Below are positions 49,056 through 58,172 of a stretch of 64,000 nucleotides of DNA, piece after piece; positions within the stretch are counted from its first letter, which is position 1; each line of letters begins with the position of its first letter. This DNA comes from CAVXFB01 sp963760935 (GTDB taxonomy: Bacteria > Planctomycetota > Planctomycetia > Pirellulales > Thermoguttaceae), in the NCBI GenBank assembly GCA_963760935.1, contig CAVXFB010000006.1, positions 1,052,337 to 1,116,336 of the forward strand, read 5' to 3'. The position numbers and the translations under genes are program-made. The notes under the pieces are model-generated. The model was given only the letters and a program-made list of their open reading frames with translations. It was not told the DNA's origin and did not search any database.

Positions 49056-50097
49056 TTACAGTATCGCTTTGAGTTTCTCCAAACACGCGTCAATTTCCAC
49101 GTCGGTCCCGACGCTGATCCGCAGGCCGTCGCCCCAACCAGGATAGTTCATGTATCGGACCAGAATGTGGTGGCGTTTCAGTTGCTCATAGAGTGGTTTG
49201 GCTGGGAGGTGTGGATGGATGTTCCAGGTGAAGTTGGCCTGTGAATCAATCGTTACAAACCCTAGCTTCCGCATTTCCGCCACCAGCCGGGCACGAGTGG
49301 CGAGGATCTTCGCCCGATTGTCGGCCAGCCACTGTTGGTCGCCGATAGCAGCCGTGGCGGCGGCGATAGCCAGCGTGTCGCAGTTGTACGAGTCCTTCAT
49401 CTTGGTCAACTGCTCGATCATGTGCGGCTGGGCCACGATATAGCCGAACCGAAGGCCCGCCAGCGCGTACGATTTGCTCAACGAGCGAGAGACCATTATC
49501 TTCTCGCACTTGGCGACCAGGTGCATGCAATTCGTGTCGGCGAAGTCGGCGTATGCCTCGTCAACCAAAAGCGGACACGGAAGCTGCTCGGCAATTTTCA
49601 ACACCTTTTCGGCGCGATGGTCATGCCCGAGGGGCTATTGGGATTCGCCAGGAACGCTAGTCGGAGGCCGTCCGCCGCCGCGGCAAACTTGGGCGGCAGC
49701 GACCAGTCGCGGTTGAAGTGAACCTCCTCGCTCTTACGCCCTGCAGTTCGGCCAGCGTTTTGTAAAGTATGTAGCTCGGATACGGCAGCCGTAGAAGTTG
49801 CCCTTGTCCAACTAATGCCCGAGTAGCGATCGTCAAAATGTCATCGCTTCCATTGCCGCAGAGAATCCAATCGGGCCGCACGCCCAGCATTTCGGCCGCC
49901 CGACGACGAAAGGCGTTGGCCATGGGATCGGGATATTTGCGCAGGCGAAGGGCCGCTTCCTCAATCGCCCGGGCAACCGACGATGACGGTGTGTACGGAT
50001 TCTCGTTGGTGTTGAGCTTGATGAACTCGCCGTCTTGCGGTTGTTCGCCCGGCATATAGCCGGACATTGCTTCGATCTCAGGACGAAAGTAGGGCAC
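49056..50097 (-). CDS. hisC: histidinol-phosphate aminotransferase, frame broken twice
   Basis: HisC transfers an amino group to imidazole-acetol phosphate. The N-terminal part begins GTG 50097 with [20 protein letters not shown] and has [11 protein letters not shown] and [14 protein letters not shown]; the C-terminal part has [32 protein letters not shown] (PLP lysine) and GLRISVGT. Two bases are missing: one in the CCC at 49739-49741 and one near 49610. Both repairs restore the family sequence ([28 protein letters not shown]) and give 347 residues. ATG 50067 is an alternative start. Confidence 0.9.
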
Positions 50098-50140
50098 GGA
50101 AGGGGATTAGGGATTGGGGACTGGGAATTGGAAACTAGCA
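50098..50140 (+). repeat. G-run tract upstream of hisC
   Basis: GGAAGGGGATTAGGGATTGG and then GGACTGGGAATTGG, with G runs spaced by three to four bases, lies directly against the hisC start on the plus strand. It resembles a degenerate tandem repeat and could form a quadruplex. Confidence 0.5.
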
Positions 50141-50256
50141 AATTGGGTGCCACTGCTGGCTGGCCCAGCAGTGGTAAGCCACAGACGGACAAACCACACC
50201 TGCCATACACCGGTCATATTTGCACCGCTTTGTTATTGAACCTCCTCGGCATTGCA

Positions 50257-51620
50257 TCACGCCTTCGCCTTCATTCTGACTTCCACGCTAGCCCGATGTG
50301 CCGTCAGCCCTTCCTTAGTGGCCAGCACTTGAACATCTGGCGCCAGACGGGTCATGCCTTCCTGGCTAAAGTGCAAAACGCTGTTGGCTCGCAGGAAATC
50401 GTTGCAGCACAATCCGTGGGCGAAACGAGCCGTGCCACTGGTGGGCAGCACGTGCGACGGGCCGGCCGCGTAATCGCCGAGTGCCACTGGCGTGTAATTG
50501 CCCAAGAACATCGCCCCGGCGTGGCGAATCTTCTCGGCTAGCGCTTCGGCGTTCTCCGTGGCGATTTGCAGGTGTTCTGGGGCGATTTCGTCGGTCAACC
50601 GGCATGCTTCCTCGGCGTCGCGCGAGGATCACCGCACCGAAGTCTTCAAGGCTCTGTCGCGCGAGTCACCGCGCTCGAGCCGGCCCAGTTGCCGCGACAA
50701 CTCGTCCACCGCCGCATCGAGAACCGTTTGGTCCCAACCGATCAGCACGCTCGCCCCGGGTGCGTGTTCAGCCTGGGCGATCAAATCCATGGCGGTAAAC
50801 TCGGGCTTGGTCGAGCGGTCGACGATCACCACGACTTCACTCGGGCCGGCAATCGAATCGATGTCTACTTCGCCAAACACGTATTTCTTCGCCAGAGCTA
50901 CGAACAAGTTGCCGGGCCCGACGATCTTATCCACGCGCGGGATGCCCTCAACGCCGTATGCCAACGCGGCGACGGCCTGCGCGCCGCCAAGACGATAGAC
51001 TTCGGTGATGCCCAATTCGTGGCAGGTAGCCAGCATGTCGGCGTTGTAGGCGCCGAACTTGGTTGGCGGGGCAACCACGGCCAATTGTCCAACGCCAGCC
51101 ACTTGAGCCGGCACGGCTGTCATCAACACGGTCGACGGATACGCGGCGGCCCCGCCCGGCACGCAGATGCCTACGCGGTCCAGTGGGCGATAGCGCTGCA
51201 CGAGGTATCCGCCCGGCCGCTCCACGCGGACGTCGCGGTTAAGAATGGCCTGTTGAAACTCACGGATGTTCTGGGCCACTCGGCGGACTGCGGCGAGCAG
51301 TTGCGGATCGGCTGCGGCGTGGGCCTGGGCAAGCTCGGCTGCCGGGACGCGAATGGTTTTGGCCGTCAGTTGGGCCTTATCAATCTTGGCGGAATATTCG
51401 AGGACGGCCGCCAGGCCTCGTTCGGCCACGTCGCTGCAAATTCGCGATACCACTTCGGCCGGGGAGAGCGGCTCGCCAAAAACCTCGATTGTTCGCCGCC
51501 GTCCGGCCTCGCTGACCACATTACCTTGAGGGCTAAGCCGAGGCGCAACTCCCCCATCGCCGCACGAATATCGTCGCGACTACTGTCAATACGGCGGATG
51601 TTGAGGCATGATACCTTCAT
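50257..51620 (-). CDS. hisD: histidinol dehydrogenase, frame broken three times
   Basis: HisD oxidises histidinol to histidine with zinc and NAD. The central part has PGGAAAYPSTVLMTAVPAQV, KIVGPGNLFVALAKKYVFG and SIAGPSEVVVIVD, and the end has TDEIAPEHLQIATENAEAL and GPSHVLPTSGTARFAHGL. The N-terminus (ATG 51620, SCLNIRRIDSSRDDIRAAMG) is in another frame, joined near 51540 by one missing base. Two more indels near 50660 and 50615 put a short stretch (EDFGAVILAR) out of frame. Repaired, it has about 454 residues. It is the first his gene here. Confidence 0.88.
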
Positions 51621-51827
51621 GAGTGACGTATTAAGGACAAATTTCTGATTGATCAAGTTCGCTTCCGCAGGCCAGTCCTAAATATAGCGAAGGCAGTCCT
51701 GCATTTCATCGGCGGTCACATGGTTCAAGACTCTCAGCAGCCGACGCACGAGTTCATATGGCGGATGCCGTGTGGCAAGGATTAGTCCATAATGGTGGAT
51801 TTCCGACAGAGCGAAGTCGTTCGCAAG

Positions 51828-52028
51828 TTATTTGAAGTCCGAGCGATTGTGCGTCACCAACGTACAGCCGTGCGCCACAGCGTACGATAACTGGTCAAAT
51901 TCATTAACACCGAGGCGACCGGCATCACGCGTGGTAATGACTTGAAATCCGCGTGCCTTCAATAGCTCTGCAATGAGGACATCCACGTCCTCGTCTAGAT
52001 AGCACTTGATGAAGCGACCTCTTGCCAC
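51828..52028 (-). CDS. DUF5615 PIN-like toxin, truncated by an in-frame stop
   Basis: The 66 residues begin GRFIKCYLDEDVDVLIAELL and end THNRSDFK, the pattern of DUF5615 proteins, PIN-fold nucleases with the acidic LDED motif. After a TAA (51830-51828) the same frame continues with LANDFALSEIHHYGLILA to a TAG at 51678, which is the expected family tail. So the full form is 116 residues, with one base change or error. It overlaps the DUF433 stop by one base (TAGTG), as in a toxin-antitoxin operon. The start GTG is 52028. Confidence 0.75.
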   Translation of the reverse strand: MARGRFIKCYLDEDVDVLIAELLKARGFQVITTRDAGRLGVNEFDQLSYAVAHGCTLVTHNRSDFK

Positions 52029-52303
52029 TATTTCACCAGAGGATCAATCAAGTCGTCCGGGATGTGGTTGCGCTCGATATGGCCGTTGATCTCACTCTGA
52101 TGGTCGCTGTAGTAGCTCAGGGCATCGAATACTTGGGCAGACGTGAGATGCGGAAGACGACTTGGGATCACCTCCGGGGCAACACCTTGCCGCCACAGTT
52201 CCGCAATTGCCCGCACCGGAGTGCGCGTGCCTTCGATGATCGGCTCCCCCCCCAAGATGTGGTCGTCCGTAACGATGTATCGGTGCTGCGTCAGTTGATT
52301 CAT
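52028..52303 (-). CDS. DUF433 antitoxin
   Basis: A 91-residue DUF433 protein: GEPIIEGTRTPVRAIAELWR, GVAPEVI and LTSAQVFDALSYYSDHQSE are its characteristic words, forming a winged-helix DNA-binding fold. It is the usual partner of DUF5615 PIN-like toxins and probably represses the pair. ATG 52303 is preferred over TTG 52309. Its stop is shared with the toxin start. Confidence 0.85.
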   Translation of the reverse strand: MNQLTQHRYIVTDDHILGGEPIIEGTRTPVRAIAELWRQGVAPEVIPSRLPHLTSAQVFDALSYYSDHQSEINGHIERNHIPDDLIDPLVK

Positions 52304-52363
52304 GAACAAACGTCCCTTTCCTCGAAGACACTCTATTCTACCATCGCGCGACGCAGGCGGCGA

Positions 52364-52485
52364 CAGGGCCGATCAGTTTTCGGATTTGTCGCCTTTCGCT
52401 CCGCGAAAGTGGCGGCTCTTTCGCGGAGCGAAAGGCGACAAATGCCGGCGTCCCGTCTCCCAGATTGAATAACTGATCGGCCCTG
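52364..52485. repeat. nested inverted repeat, MITE-like element
   Basis: An outer 15-bp inverted repeat CAGGGCCGATCAGTT (52364-52378 and 52471-52485) encloses a perfect 25-bp inverted repeat (52385-52409 and 52418-52442, from TTTGTCGCC to CGCGAAAG) with an 8-base loop. No coding capacity exists. It lies between the toxin-antitoxin operon and the STN-like gene and may be a small non-autonomous mobile or regulatory element. Confidence 0.75.
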
Positions 52486-52501
52486 GGCGGCAAGACGGCG
52501 C

Positions 52502-52530
52502 ATGACAACCCCGGAGCAACGGCGTACAAT
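52502..52530 (+). promoter_or_regulatory. candidate promoter of the zinc-ribbon/STN-like gene
   Basis: ATGACA (52502-52507), exactly 17 bases, TACAAT (52525-52530). Start near 52537. AGTTAAT is repeated twice directly behind it (52531-52544). Confidence 0.5.
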
Positions 52531-52605
52531 AGTTAATAGTTAATGGAACGCGAGGATGCTATCGATCGGACCAGGGGATGACGGCTTACAGCCGGCCGGG
52601 GGACC

Positions 52606-54395
52606 GTGGAAAAAAAGCTTTTCTCCATCACCTGTATGACGTGTCAGGCCCGGCTTGCGGTTCGCTCGGCGGCCGCCATCGGCACGGTCTTGGAGTGTCC
52701 GCGATGCCAGAGTATGGTCCACGTGACGCCGCCCGAGGGTTGGACGCCGCCTGGTGCGAGCGTGCCTGTTTCGGCCAGTGGAATCGCCGGTCCTCCGCCT
52801 TTGGACCGCGTGGCAACTGAGTCCCTGCCGCTGGAGCTTGAGCCGGCGGAGGCCGGTGTGCGCGGAGCCTCGTATGCGACGTGGATCGCAGCCAGCGGCG
52901 CTACGCTCGTTGTGCTGGTCGCGTTGTTCACTTTGCCACGTTTCTTGTCGTCCCCATCCGAGCCGGAGCCGATCGCGGTTGCCACGACAAGCGCTGTCGG
53001 TGAGACCGAACCATCAGCGAATCCGAACTCCGCGTCTGCTTCGCAGGCAACCGCTGTCCAGTTACAGGAAGTCGAGCCACACAAACCGGCGGCAGCGTCA
53101 GCGGTGACGAAACCAGAGTCATCTGCGGCGCAGATCGCATCATCGCTTCCGGCGGCGCCGTCAACTCCCCCGGTTACAACGTCCGCTTCGGCCCTTTCAA
53201 GTCCCTCGCAGACCTCGGGCCCGCGAAGTGCGAAGCCAGTGCCAGCCGATCCGTTCGCCGGTGTGCTCCAAGAACCGGAGTCCGCAGGTCCAGATGAGAT
53301 CAAGAAGGCGCCACCGGTGCAAGTCGACGTGGCGGCGAGGCTTGCCCAAACGGTGCCAAAGATCCAGTTGAGCGCCGTGCCGCTGGCAAAGGCTGTCGAC
53401 CTGTTGGCCAATATTGGTGGGCTACCGGTTACAATCGACGCCGACGCCCTGATGCAAATTGGCGTTGGGCCGCGAGATTCAATCTCGCTCGATCTGAATG
53501 GAGCTAGCATTGCCGAGGCACTTCAAGCGGCTGCCGCCCAAAAAGGGCTGGCGATGGTAGTTGACAGTGGGCAGGTCGTCATCACCGCGCCGGCCGATTA
53601 TCGCGAGACGTTGCGGAGCGTTCATTACACGGTCACCGATTTGATCGACGATGATCGAGCCGCGGCAGATGAACTTGTGATGCTCGTGCGTAAACTCGTC
53701 GCGCCGGCATCGTGGCAGGAGGCTGGCGGGCGCGGAACGATCACGGCCCAGCAAGGTGCGCTCTTTGTAGTGCAGAGCGCCAATGTCCACCAGCAGGTGC
53801 TCGTGTTCTGCGAGAAACTTCGCAACGCGCGGCACAAACCGCTGCGCAGCCATGGCAACCCCGAGCAATTCACACTGGCAACGCGGCGCGACCAAGCTGC
53901 GAAGACGCTCGATCAGAAAATCTCGCTCAATTTCCACGCCCCAGAGCCCTTATCGAAGGTGCTCGCATCTCTGGCGAGCGCCACGGGCACCGATATCCTC
54001 GTCGATCATGCGGCACTAGCTGCCGCGGAGACGTCGGACCGTGTCGACGCCACGCTGACGGCAGAGAAGAAGCCTTTGGGCACGGCATTGACCGAGCTTT
54101 TGCGCCGTTGGGGCTGGTCTATCGGATCGTAGGGCCAAGTGTGATTCAAATAACAACTCCAGAGTCGGCCGAAGATCACCTCGAACTGGAGTTTTACCCC
54201 GTTGCCGCCCGACTGTCGGACACTTTGTCGGGCCCTGCATTGGCTGAGCAATTAAAGGGCCACGTGGCGACGACGACGTGGAGCGACGTCGATGGGCCGG
54301 GCGAGATTTGCTTCGACCCGGCTTCGCAATGTCTGATCGTGCTCCAGTCGCAACCGGCCCAGGCCGCTGTTGAACGGCTGCTGTCGTCGAAGTAA
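52606..54395 (+). CDS. zinc-ribbon membrane protein with STN-like secretin domains, frame broken near the 3' end
   Basis: About 596 residues when repaired. A zinc ribbon (Cys10, Cys13, Cys31, Cys34: CMTC...CPRC) precedes one membrane segment (ATWIAASGATLVVLVALFTL, about 92-111), a long Pro/Ala/Ser linker, and then two STN-like domains: IQLSAVPLAKAVDLLANIGG and KISLNFHAPEPLSKVLASLA. The second ends with LLRPLGLVYRIVGPSVIQIT after one missing base near 54104. STN modules open secretins and TonB receptors, but no secretin barrel is present. The start is GTG 52606. The function is unknown; the layout looks planctomycete-specific. Confidence 0.75.
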
Positions 54396-54464
54396 GAAGA
54401 GACTGTGCCGTAAGTGGGCCGACCGTGGCGGGCGGCATCTTCTATCGCTTGCACCGCTTCTCGG

Positions 54465-54863
54465 TCAGGGCGCGACATAGATCATCCACGACACGCCAAA
54501 ACGGTCGGCGAGCATGCCGAACTTCGAGGCAAAAAACGTCTTTGCCAGCGGCATCTGCACTTGTCCACCGTCGCCCAAGGCCGTGAACAACCGTTCGGCC
54601 TCGGCATCGTTGGGAACCGTCAGCGACAGTGCAAAACCCTGAAAGCTCGCCTGCCCGGTGCAATGGCCATCGGAAATAAGCACCGTCGAATTCCCAATAC
54701 GCAAGCTCGCATGCATCACCTTTTCAGCGACGTCGGGCGAAGTCGGTTCAGGGCAGTCCTTGAAACGCATGAGCATCGCTACTTCGGCCCCAACCGTGTC
54801 GCGATAGAAGGCGATGGCCTCGTCGCAACGGCCATCGTAGAACAAGTAGGGTTGAATTTCCAT
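54465..54863 (-). CDS. VOC family protein, PhnB-like
   Basis: A 132-residue vicinal-oxygen-chelate protein of the PhnB/3-demethylubiquinone-like group. It begins MEIQPYLFYDGRCDEAIAFY, followed by HASLRIGNSTVLISDGH and LADRFGVSWMIYVAP. These are dimeric metal-dependent or degenerate enzymes with varied substrates, so the role is not predictable. ATG 54863 fits the family start better than the longer frame. It lies on the minus strand downstream of dcd, with a 227-base gap. Confidence 0.85.
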   Translation of the reverse strand: MEIQPYLFYDGRCDEAIAFYRDTVGAEVAMLMRFKDCPEPTSPDVAEKVMHASLRIGNSTVLISDGHCTGQASFQGFALSLTVPNDAEAERLFTALGDGGQVQMPLAKTFFASKFGMLADRFGVSWMIYVAP

Positions 54864-55090
54864 TGCGTCGATCTCTTTTCTAAGGGAGTTATGCGCCGTC
54901 CGCTTCGCCCGGTATGCGCCGGTCACCCATCATTATCGCTGGGTGGTCAAGTACGGTCACGGGCAGGCCATCAACTAAGGCCATCGTGAGCGCCTAATCA
55001 TCGTTGGCAGAGCATCGTCGGCCGCGTTACACGGCACGTTTCGACGCAATTCAATAAGCGCGAGATTGAGCCCGGTAGGCAAGACGAAAA

Positions 55091-55723
55091 TCACCAGTCC
55101 CATTTGTGCGAGGGGACTCGCAGAGAATCGCATGAGACGATTACGTAGCGTGCGAGCGCCTCCAGCCCAAAGGGTAGCTCGAGTTGCGGATCGCTGTTCG
55201 CTTCGGGATTGAGCTCTTTGAACAACAGGCTTGGCTGGATGTCGGAATTGTGCTGGTACTTGTCGCTGCAATACTCGCTAAACGAGCCGCGAATGTCGTG
55301 GTAGAAGATTTGGCAGATTGCCACCCCCGCATAGATGCGCACTGGTTGGACGGCGAACATCTCCAAAGTCCAGAATCCGCAGAAGCCGACGTCGCCGAAG
55401 CCGGCCGTGACGTGGACGAACAGCCCCAGTCGTCCGATCGACGAACGGCCTTCGATCATGGGCACAAGATTGTGCGTCTCCGTTCGCTCGGCGGTCCGCC
55501 CAAGGTAGAGGCGGTTGGGCTGGAGCACAAAGCCTTCCGGCGGAATGGGCATGCGACGGACGCGGTTGGCCTTTCGCATGTCGAGCACGACTTCCTCGTA
55601 CACCATCAGTTCGTCGTGCAGCGTCAGGTTGTAACTGTTGGGATTCAGCCGCGACTCATCGAACGGATCGATGATGATGTCCTGACCCAACTGCCGTTTG
55701 ATTTCGTGACCGGATAAGACCAT
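55091..55723 (-). CDS. dcd: dCTP deaminase
   Basis: A 210-residue trimeric dUTPase-fold enzyme that turns dCTP into dUTP. It begins MVLSGHEIKRQLG and has DESRLNPNSYNLTLHDEL, MIEGRSSIGRLGLFVHVTAG, FGDVGFCGFWTLE with the catalytic Glu, and a C-terminal SDIQPSLLFKEL. It is longer than usual by a C-terminal tail rich in Leu and Pro. Whether it also hydrolyses dUTP (bifunctional) is not clear. It is close behind nth, ten bases apart on the same strand. Confidence 0.92.
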   Translation of the reverse strand: MVLSGHEIKRQLGQDIIIDPFDESRLNPNSYNLTLHDELMVYEEVVLDMRKANRVRRMPIPPEGFVLQPNRLYLGRTAERTETHNLVPMIEGRSSIGRLGLFVHVTAGFGDVGFCGFWTLEMFAVQPVRIYAGVAICQIFYHDIRGSFSEYCSDKYQHNSDIQPSLLFKELNPEANSDPQLELPFGLEALARYVIVSCDSLRVPSHKWDW

Positions 55724-55732
55724 AGTAGGCTG

Positions 55733-56386
55733 CTACTTCTTTTCGACGCCAATTTTAGGGCACAACGAATCCAGCGGACACTCGGGACACTTTGGACCGC
55801 GGGCCGAGCAGATGCCGCGTCCGTGGTGGATAATGCGGTGGCTCAGCGCGATCCAGTCCTTCTCGGGAAACAGAGCCATCAAATCCTCTTCAACCTTCTC
55901 CGGATCCTTTTCGGCGGTGAGTCCGAGTCGGCGACTGATGCGCAGGACGTGCGTATCGACGACCACGCCAGAAGGGATGCCGTAGGCCGTGCCCAGCACA
56001 ACATTCGCCGTCTTTCGGCCGATGCCGGGCAACTCCACGAGCTGCTCGATCTGCTTCGGCACCTGGCCATCGTAGCGATCCAAGAGAAGTTGGCAGCAAT
56101 TCTTGATTGCCTTTGCTTTGTTGCGGAAAAACCCGGTGCTTTGAATGTCCTGTTCGAGCTCAGGCAGCTTCACTCGCGCGTAGTGAGCCGCTGTGGGATA
56201 CTTGCGAAAAAGGGACTTCGTGACAAGATTGACGCGAACGTCGGTACACTGGGCCGAGAGAATCGTGGCCACGAGCAACTCCAACGGCGTCTTGAAGACG
56301 AGCGCACACGTGGCGTCCGGATACTGCTTGGCCAGAAGACGAGCAATCTTCGCGGCGCGCCGTTTTTTGTCGGCCATATCTCCCAT
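55733..56386 (-). CDS. nth: endonuclease III
   Basis: A DNA glycosylase/AP lyase that removes oxidised pyrimidines. The helix-hairpin-helix is ELPGIGRKTANVVLGTAYG with the catalytic Lys, and VVDTHVLRISRRLGL has the catalytic Asp. The [4Fe-4S] loop CSARGPKCPECPLDSLC is complete (Cys spacing 6, 2 and 5 residues). I place the start at ATG 56386, five bases after GAGGG; ATG 56392 and 56377 are possible. It lies directly upstream of dcd, and both act on DNA precursors or damage. Confidence 0.93.
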   Translation of the reverse strand: MGDMADKKRRAAKIARLLAKQYPDATCALVFKTPLELLVATILSAQCTDVRVNLVTKSLFRKYPTAAHYARVKLPELEQDIQSTGFFRNKAKAIKNCCQLLLDRYDGQVPKQIEQLVELPGIGRKTANVVLGTAYGIPSGVVVDTHVLRISRRLGLTAEKDPEKVEEDLMALFPEKDWIALSHRIIHHGRGICSARGPKCPECPLDSLCPKIGVEKK

Positions 56387-56592
56387 TGGCATCCCTCACG
56401 GAAACGCCCAATTCTCGCCCTGTGGGCTAGTGTCTGTCAAGGAGAGGGCTGTCGATGTCGGTTGGGTTTCGGACCGGCTCGCTGTGGCTTTTCAACTGGC
56501 CTTTGAGCGTCGTCCTGCCTATAATCAAGGTGGGTAAGGGGTATGTCGGCGTGGTGATGTACAGTTGAGTGGACAGCACGGTGAGGCTGCGT

Positions 56593-57294
56593 ATGTCAAC
56601 GTTTGATGATCTGTCGCTCTCGCTTGGCGAATTCTCGGGCAAGGTCAGGGTTTTTCCACTGCCCAACTTGGTCCTGTTTCCCCACGTCATGCAGCCGCTC
56701 CACGTGTTCGAGCCGCGTTATCGCGATTTGCTCGAAGACGCGTTGGCCGGCGATCGGCTGATCGCCATGGCTGCATTGACGCCCGGCTGGGAAGCAAATT
56801 ATGAAGGCCGGCCCGCGCTGTACTCGATGGCTTGCCTTGGTCGGATCACGGCCCACTGCCGTCTGGCCGATGGCACGTACAATGTTTTGTTGCTGGGTCT
56901 GAACCGAGTGCGATTGGTGAGAGAGGTGAAGCCTTCGCGGCTGTTCCGCGAGGCTGAGGTCGAGCTTTGCGACGATGAGTATCTTACGTGTTCTATGGCA
57001 CGCCAGCAGGCGCTTCGGCACAGCCTCCACAAGGCGCTGATGCGAATCCTGCCGATGCTGCCCGAGGCTCAGGAACAGTTGGACCAATTGCTGGGCAATG
57101 ACGTCCCCCTGGGCGTGCTCGCCGATGTGATCAGCTACATGATCGACATCGATCTGCCGCGCAAGCTATCGCTATTAAACGAAGTGGACGTATCTCGACG
57201 GACCGAGTTGTTATTGAGCGATATTTCAGAGGCGGCTGCCGACGTGGACGATCGGCAGGCGGCGTGCTTCCCGCCGGAGTTCAGCACGAATTAG
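56593..57294 (+). CDS. LON N-terminal (substrate-binding) domain protein
   Basis: A 233-residue stand-alone LON substrate-binding domain, without the ATPase and protease parts of Lon. It has VRVFPLPNLVLFPHVMQPLH, FEPRYRDLLEDALAGDRLIA and RITAHCRLADGTYNVLLLGL. The C-terminus has helices (LPMLPEAQEQLDQLLGNDVP). Such proteins are widespread and probably act in proteostasis. ATG 56593 is preferred over GTG 56569. It is divergent from nth. Confidence 0.85.
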   Translation: MSTFDDLSLSLGEFSGKVRVFPLPNLVLFPHVMQPLHVFEPRYRDLLEDALAGDRLIAMAALTPGWEANYEGRPALYSMACLGRITAHCRLADGTYNVLLLGLNRVRLVREVKPSRLFREAEVELCDDEYLTCSMARQQALRHSLHKALMRILPMLPEAQEQLDQLLGNDVPLGVLADVISYMIDIDLPRKLSLLNEVDVSRRTELLLSDISEAAADVDDRQAACFPPEFSTN

Positions 57295-57437
57295 TGCATT
57301 CTTGGGTATCGTGCACGCGCCGCGTTCCCAAGGTGGCAGCCGACAGAGCGTTTGCCAGACTCATGCGCTTCTTGACCGCTACGCAGCGGACCTCTAAGAT
57401 GAAATGTCCGCTTTCCCCCGGCTGAGGTATTTTAACT

Positions 57438-58088
57438 GTGACAATAATCCCTGAACTACGCGATCAGATCACCGGCAGCATGGACGCCGAGATGGATGAG
57501 TTGGAGTGTCGGCGCGTTACGCCGGTTGATCAGCCGCGGATCGAGCGCGCAGTTCGCGAAATTTTGGTGGCCATCGGCGAGGACCCGAACCGCGAGGGAC
57601 TGCGAGAGACGCCGGCGCGAGTTGCTCGAATGTACGCGGAGCTTTTTGGCGGTCTGCATCAAGACCCGCGCCGCCATTTGCGCAAGTTTTTCACCGAAAC
57701 CTGCGATGAAGTCGTCTTGGTGCGAGATATCAGCTTCAATAGCATGTGCGAACACCACATGTTGCCGTTCATGGGCACGGCCCATGTCGCCTATCTGCCG
57801 GGCAGACGGGTCATCGGGCTGAGCAAACTCGCCCGGGTGGTCGAGGAAGTCGCCAGACGACCGCAGGTTCAGGAGCGGATGACGGAGGAGATTGCGAACC
57901 TCTTGGTTGACGAACTGCATGCCAAAGGGGTGGCGGTCATCGTCGAAGCAGTACATACCTGCATGACCATTCGCGGCGTTCGCAAACCGGGCTCGATATG
58001 CGTCACCTCGGCCATGAAGGGTTGTTTCCGCACGAAACCTTCGACGCGTGCGGAACTGATGACGCTGATTTACGGAGATCGTCGGTAG
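57438..58088 (+). CDS. folE: GTP cyclohydrolase I
   Basis: A 216-residue FolE that makes 7,8-dihydroneopterin triphosphate from GTP for folate and related cofactors. It has IGEDPNREGLRETPARVARM, FNSMCEHHMLPFMGTAHVAY with the zinc Cys and His, and VEAVHTCMTIRGVRKPGS with the second zinc Cys, all in place. The start is GTG 57438 after GAGG; ATG 57480 is an alternative. It stands alone. Confidence 0.95.
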   Translation: MTIIPELRDQITGSMDAEMDELECRRVTPVDQPRIERAVREILVAIGEDPNREGLRETPARVARMYAELFGGLHQDPRRHLRKFFTETCDEVVLVRDISFNSMCEHHMLPFMGTAHVAYLPGRRVIGLSKLARVVEEVARRPQVQERMTEEIANLLVDELHAKGVAVIVEAVHTCMTIRGVRKPGSICVTSAMKGCFRTKPSTRAELMTLIYGDRR

Positions 58089-58172
58089 TTGGCAGACGCG
58101 GGGGATGTGGAACCGAGACGGCGCTCTTTCCATCCCGATCCCTAATCTCAAATTTCTACTACAGGCCGTGGC

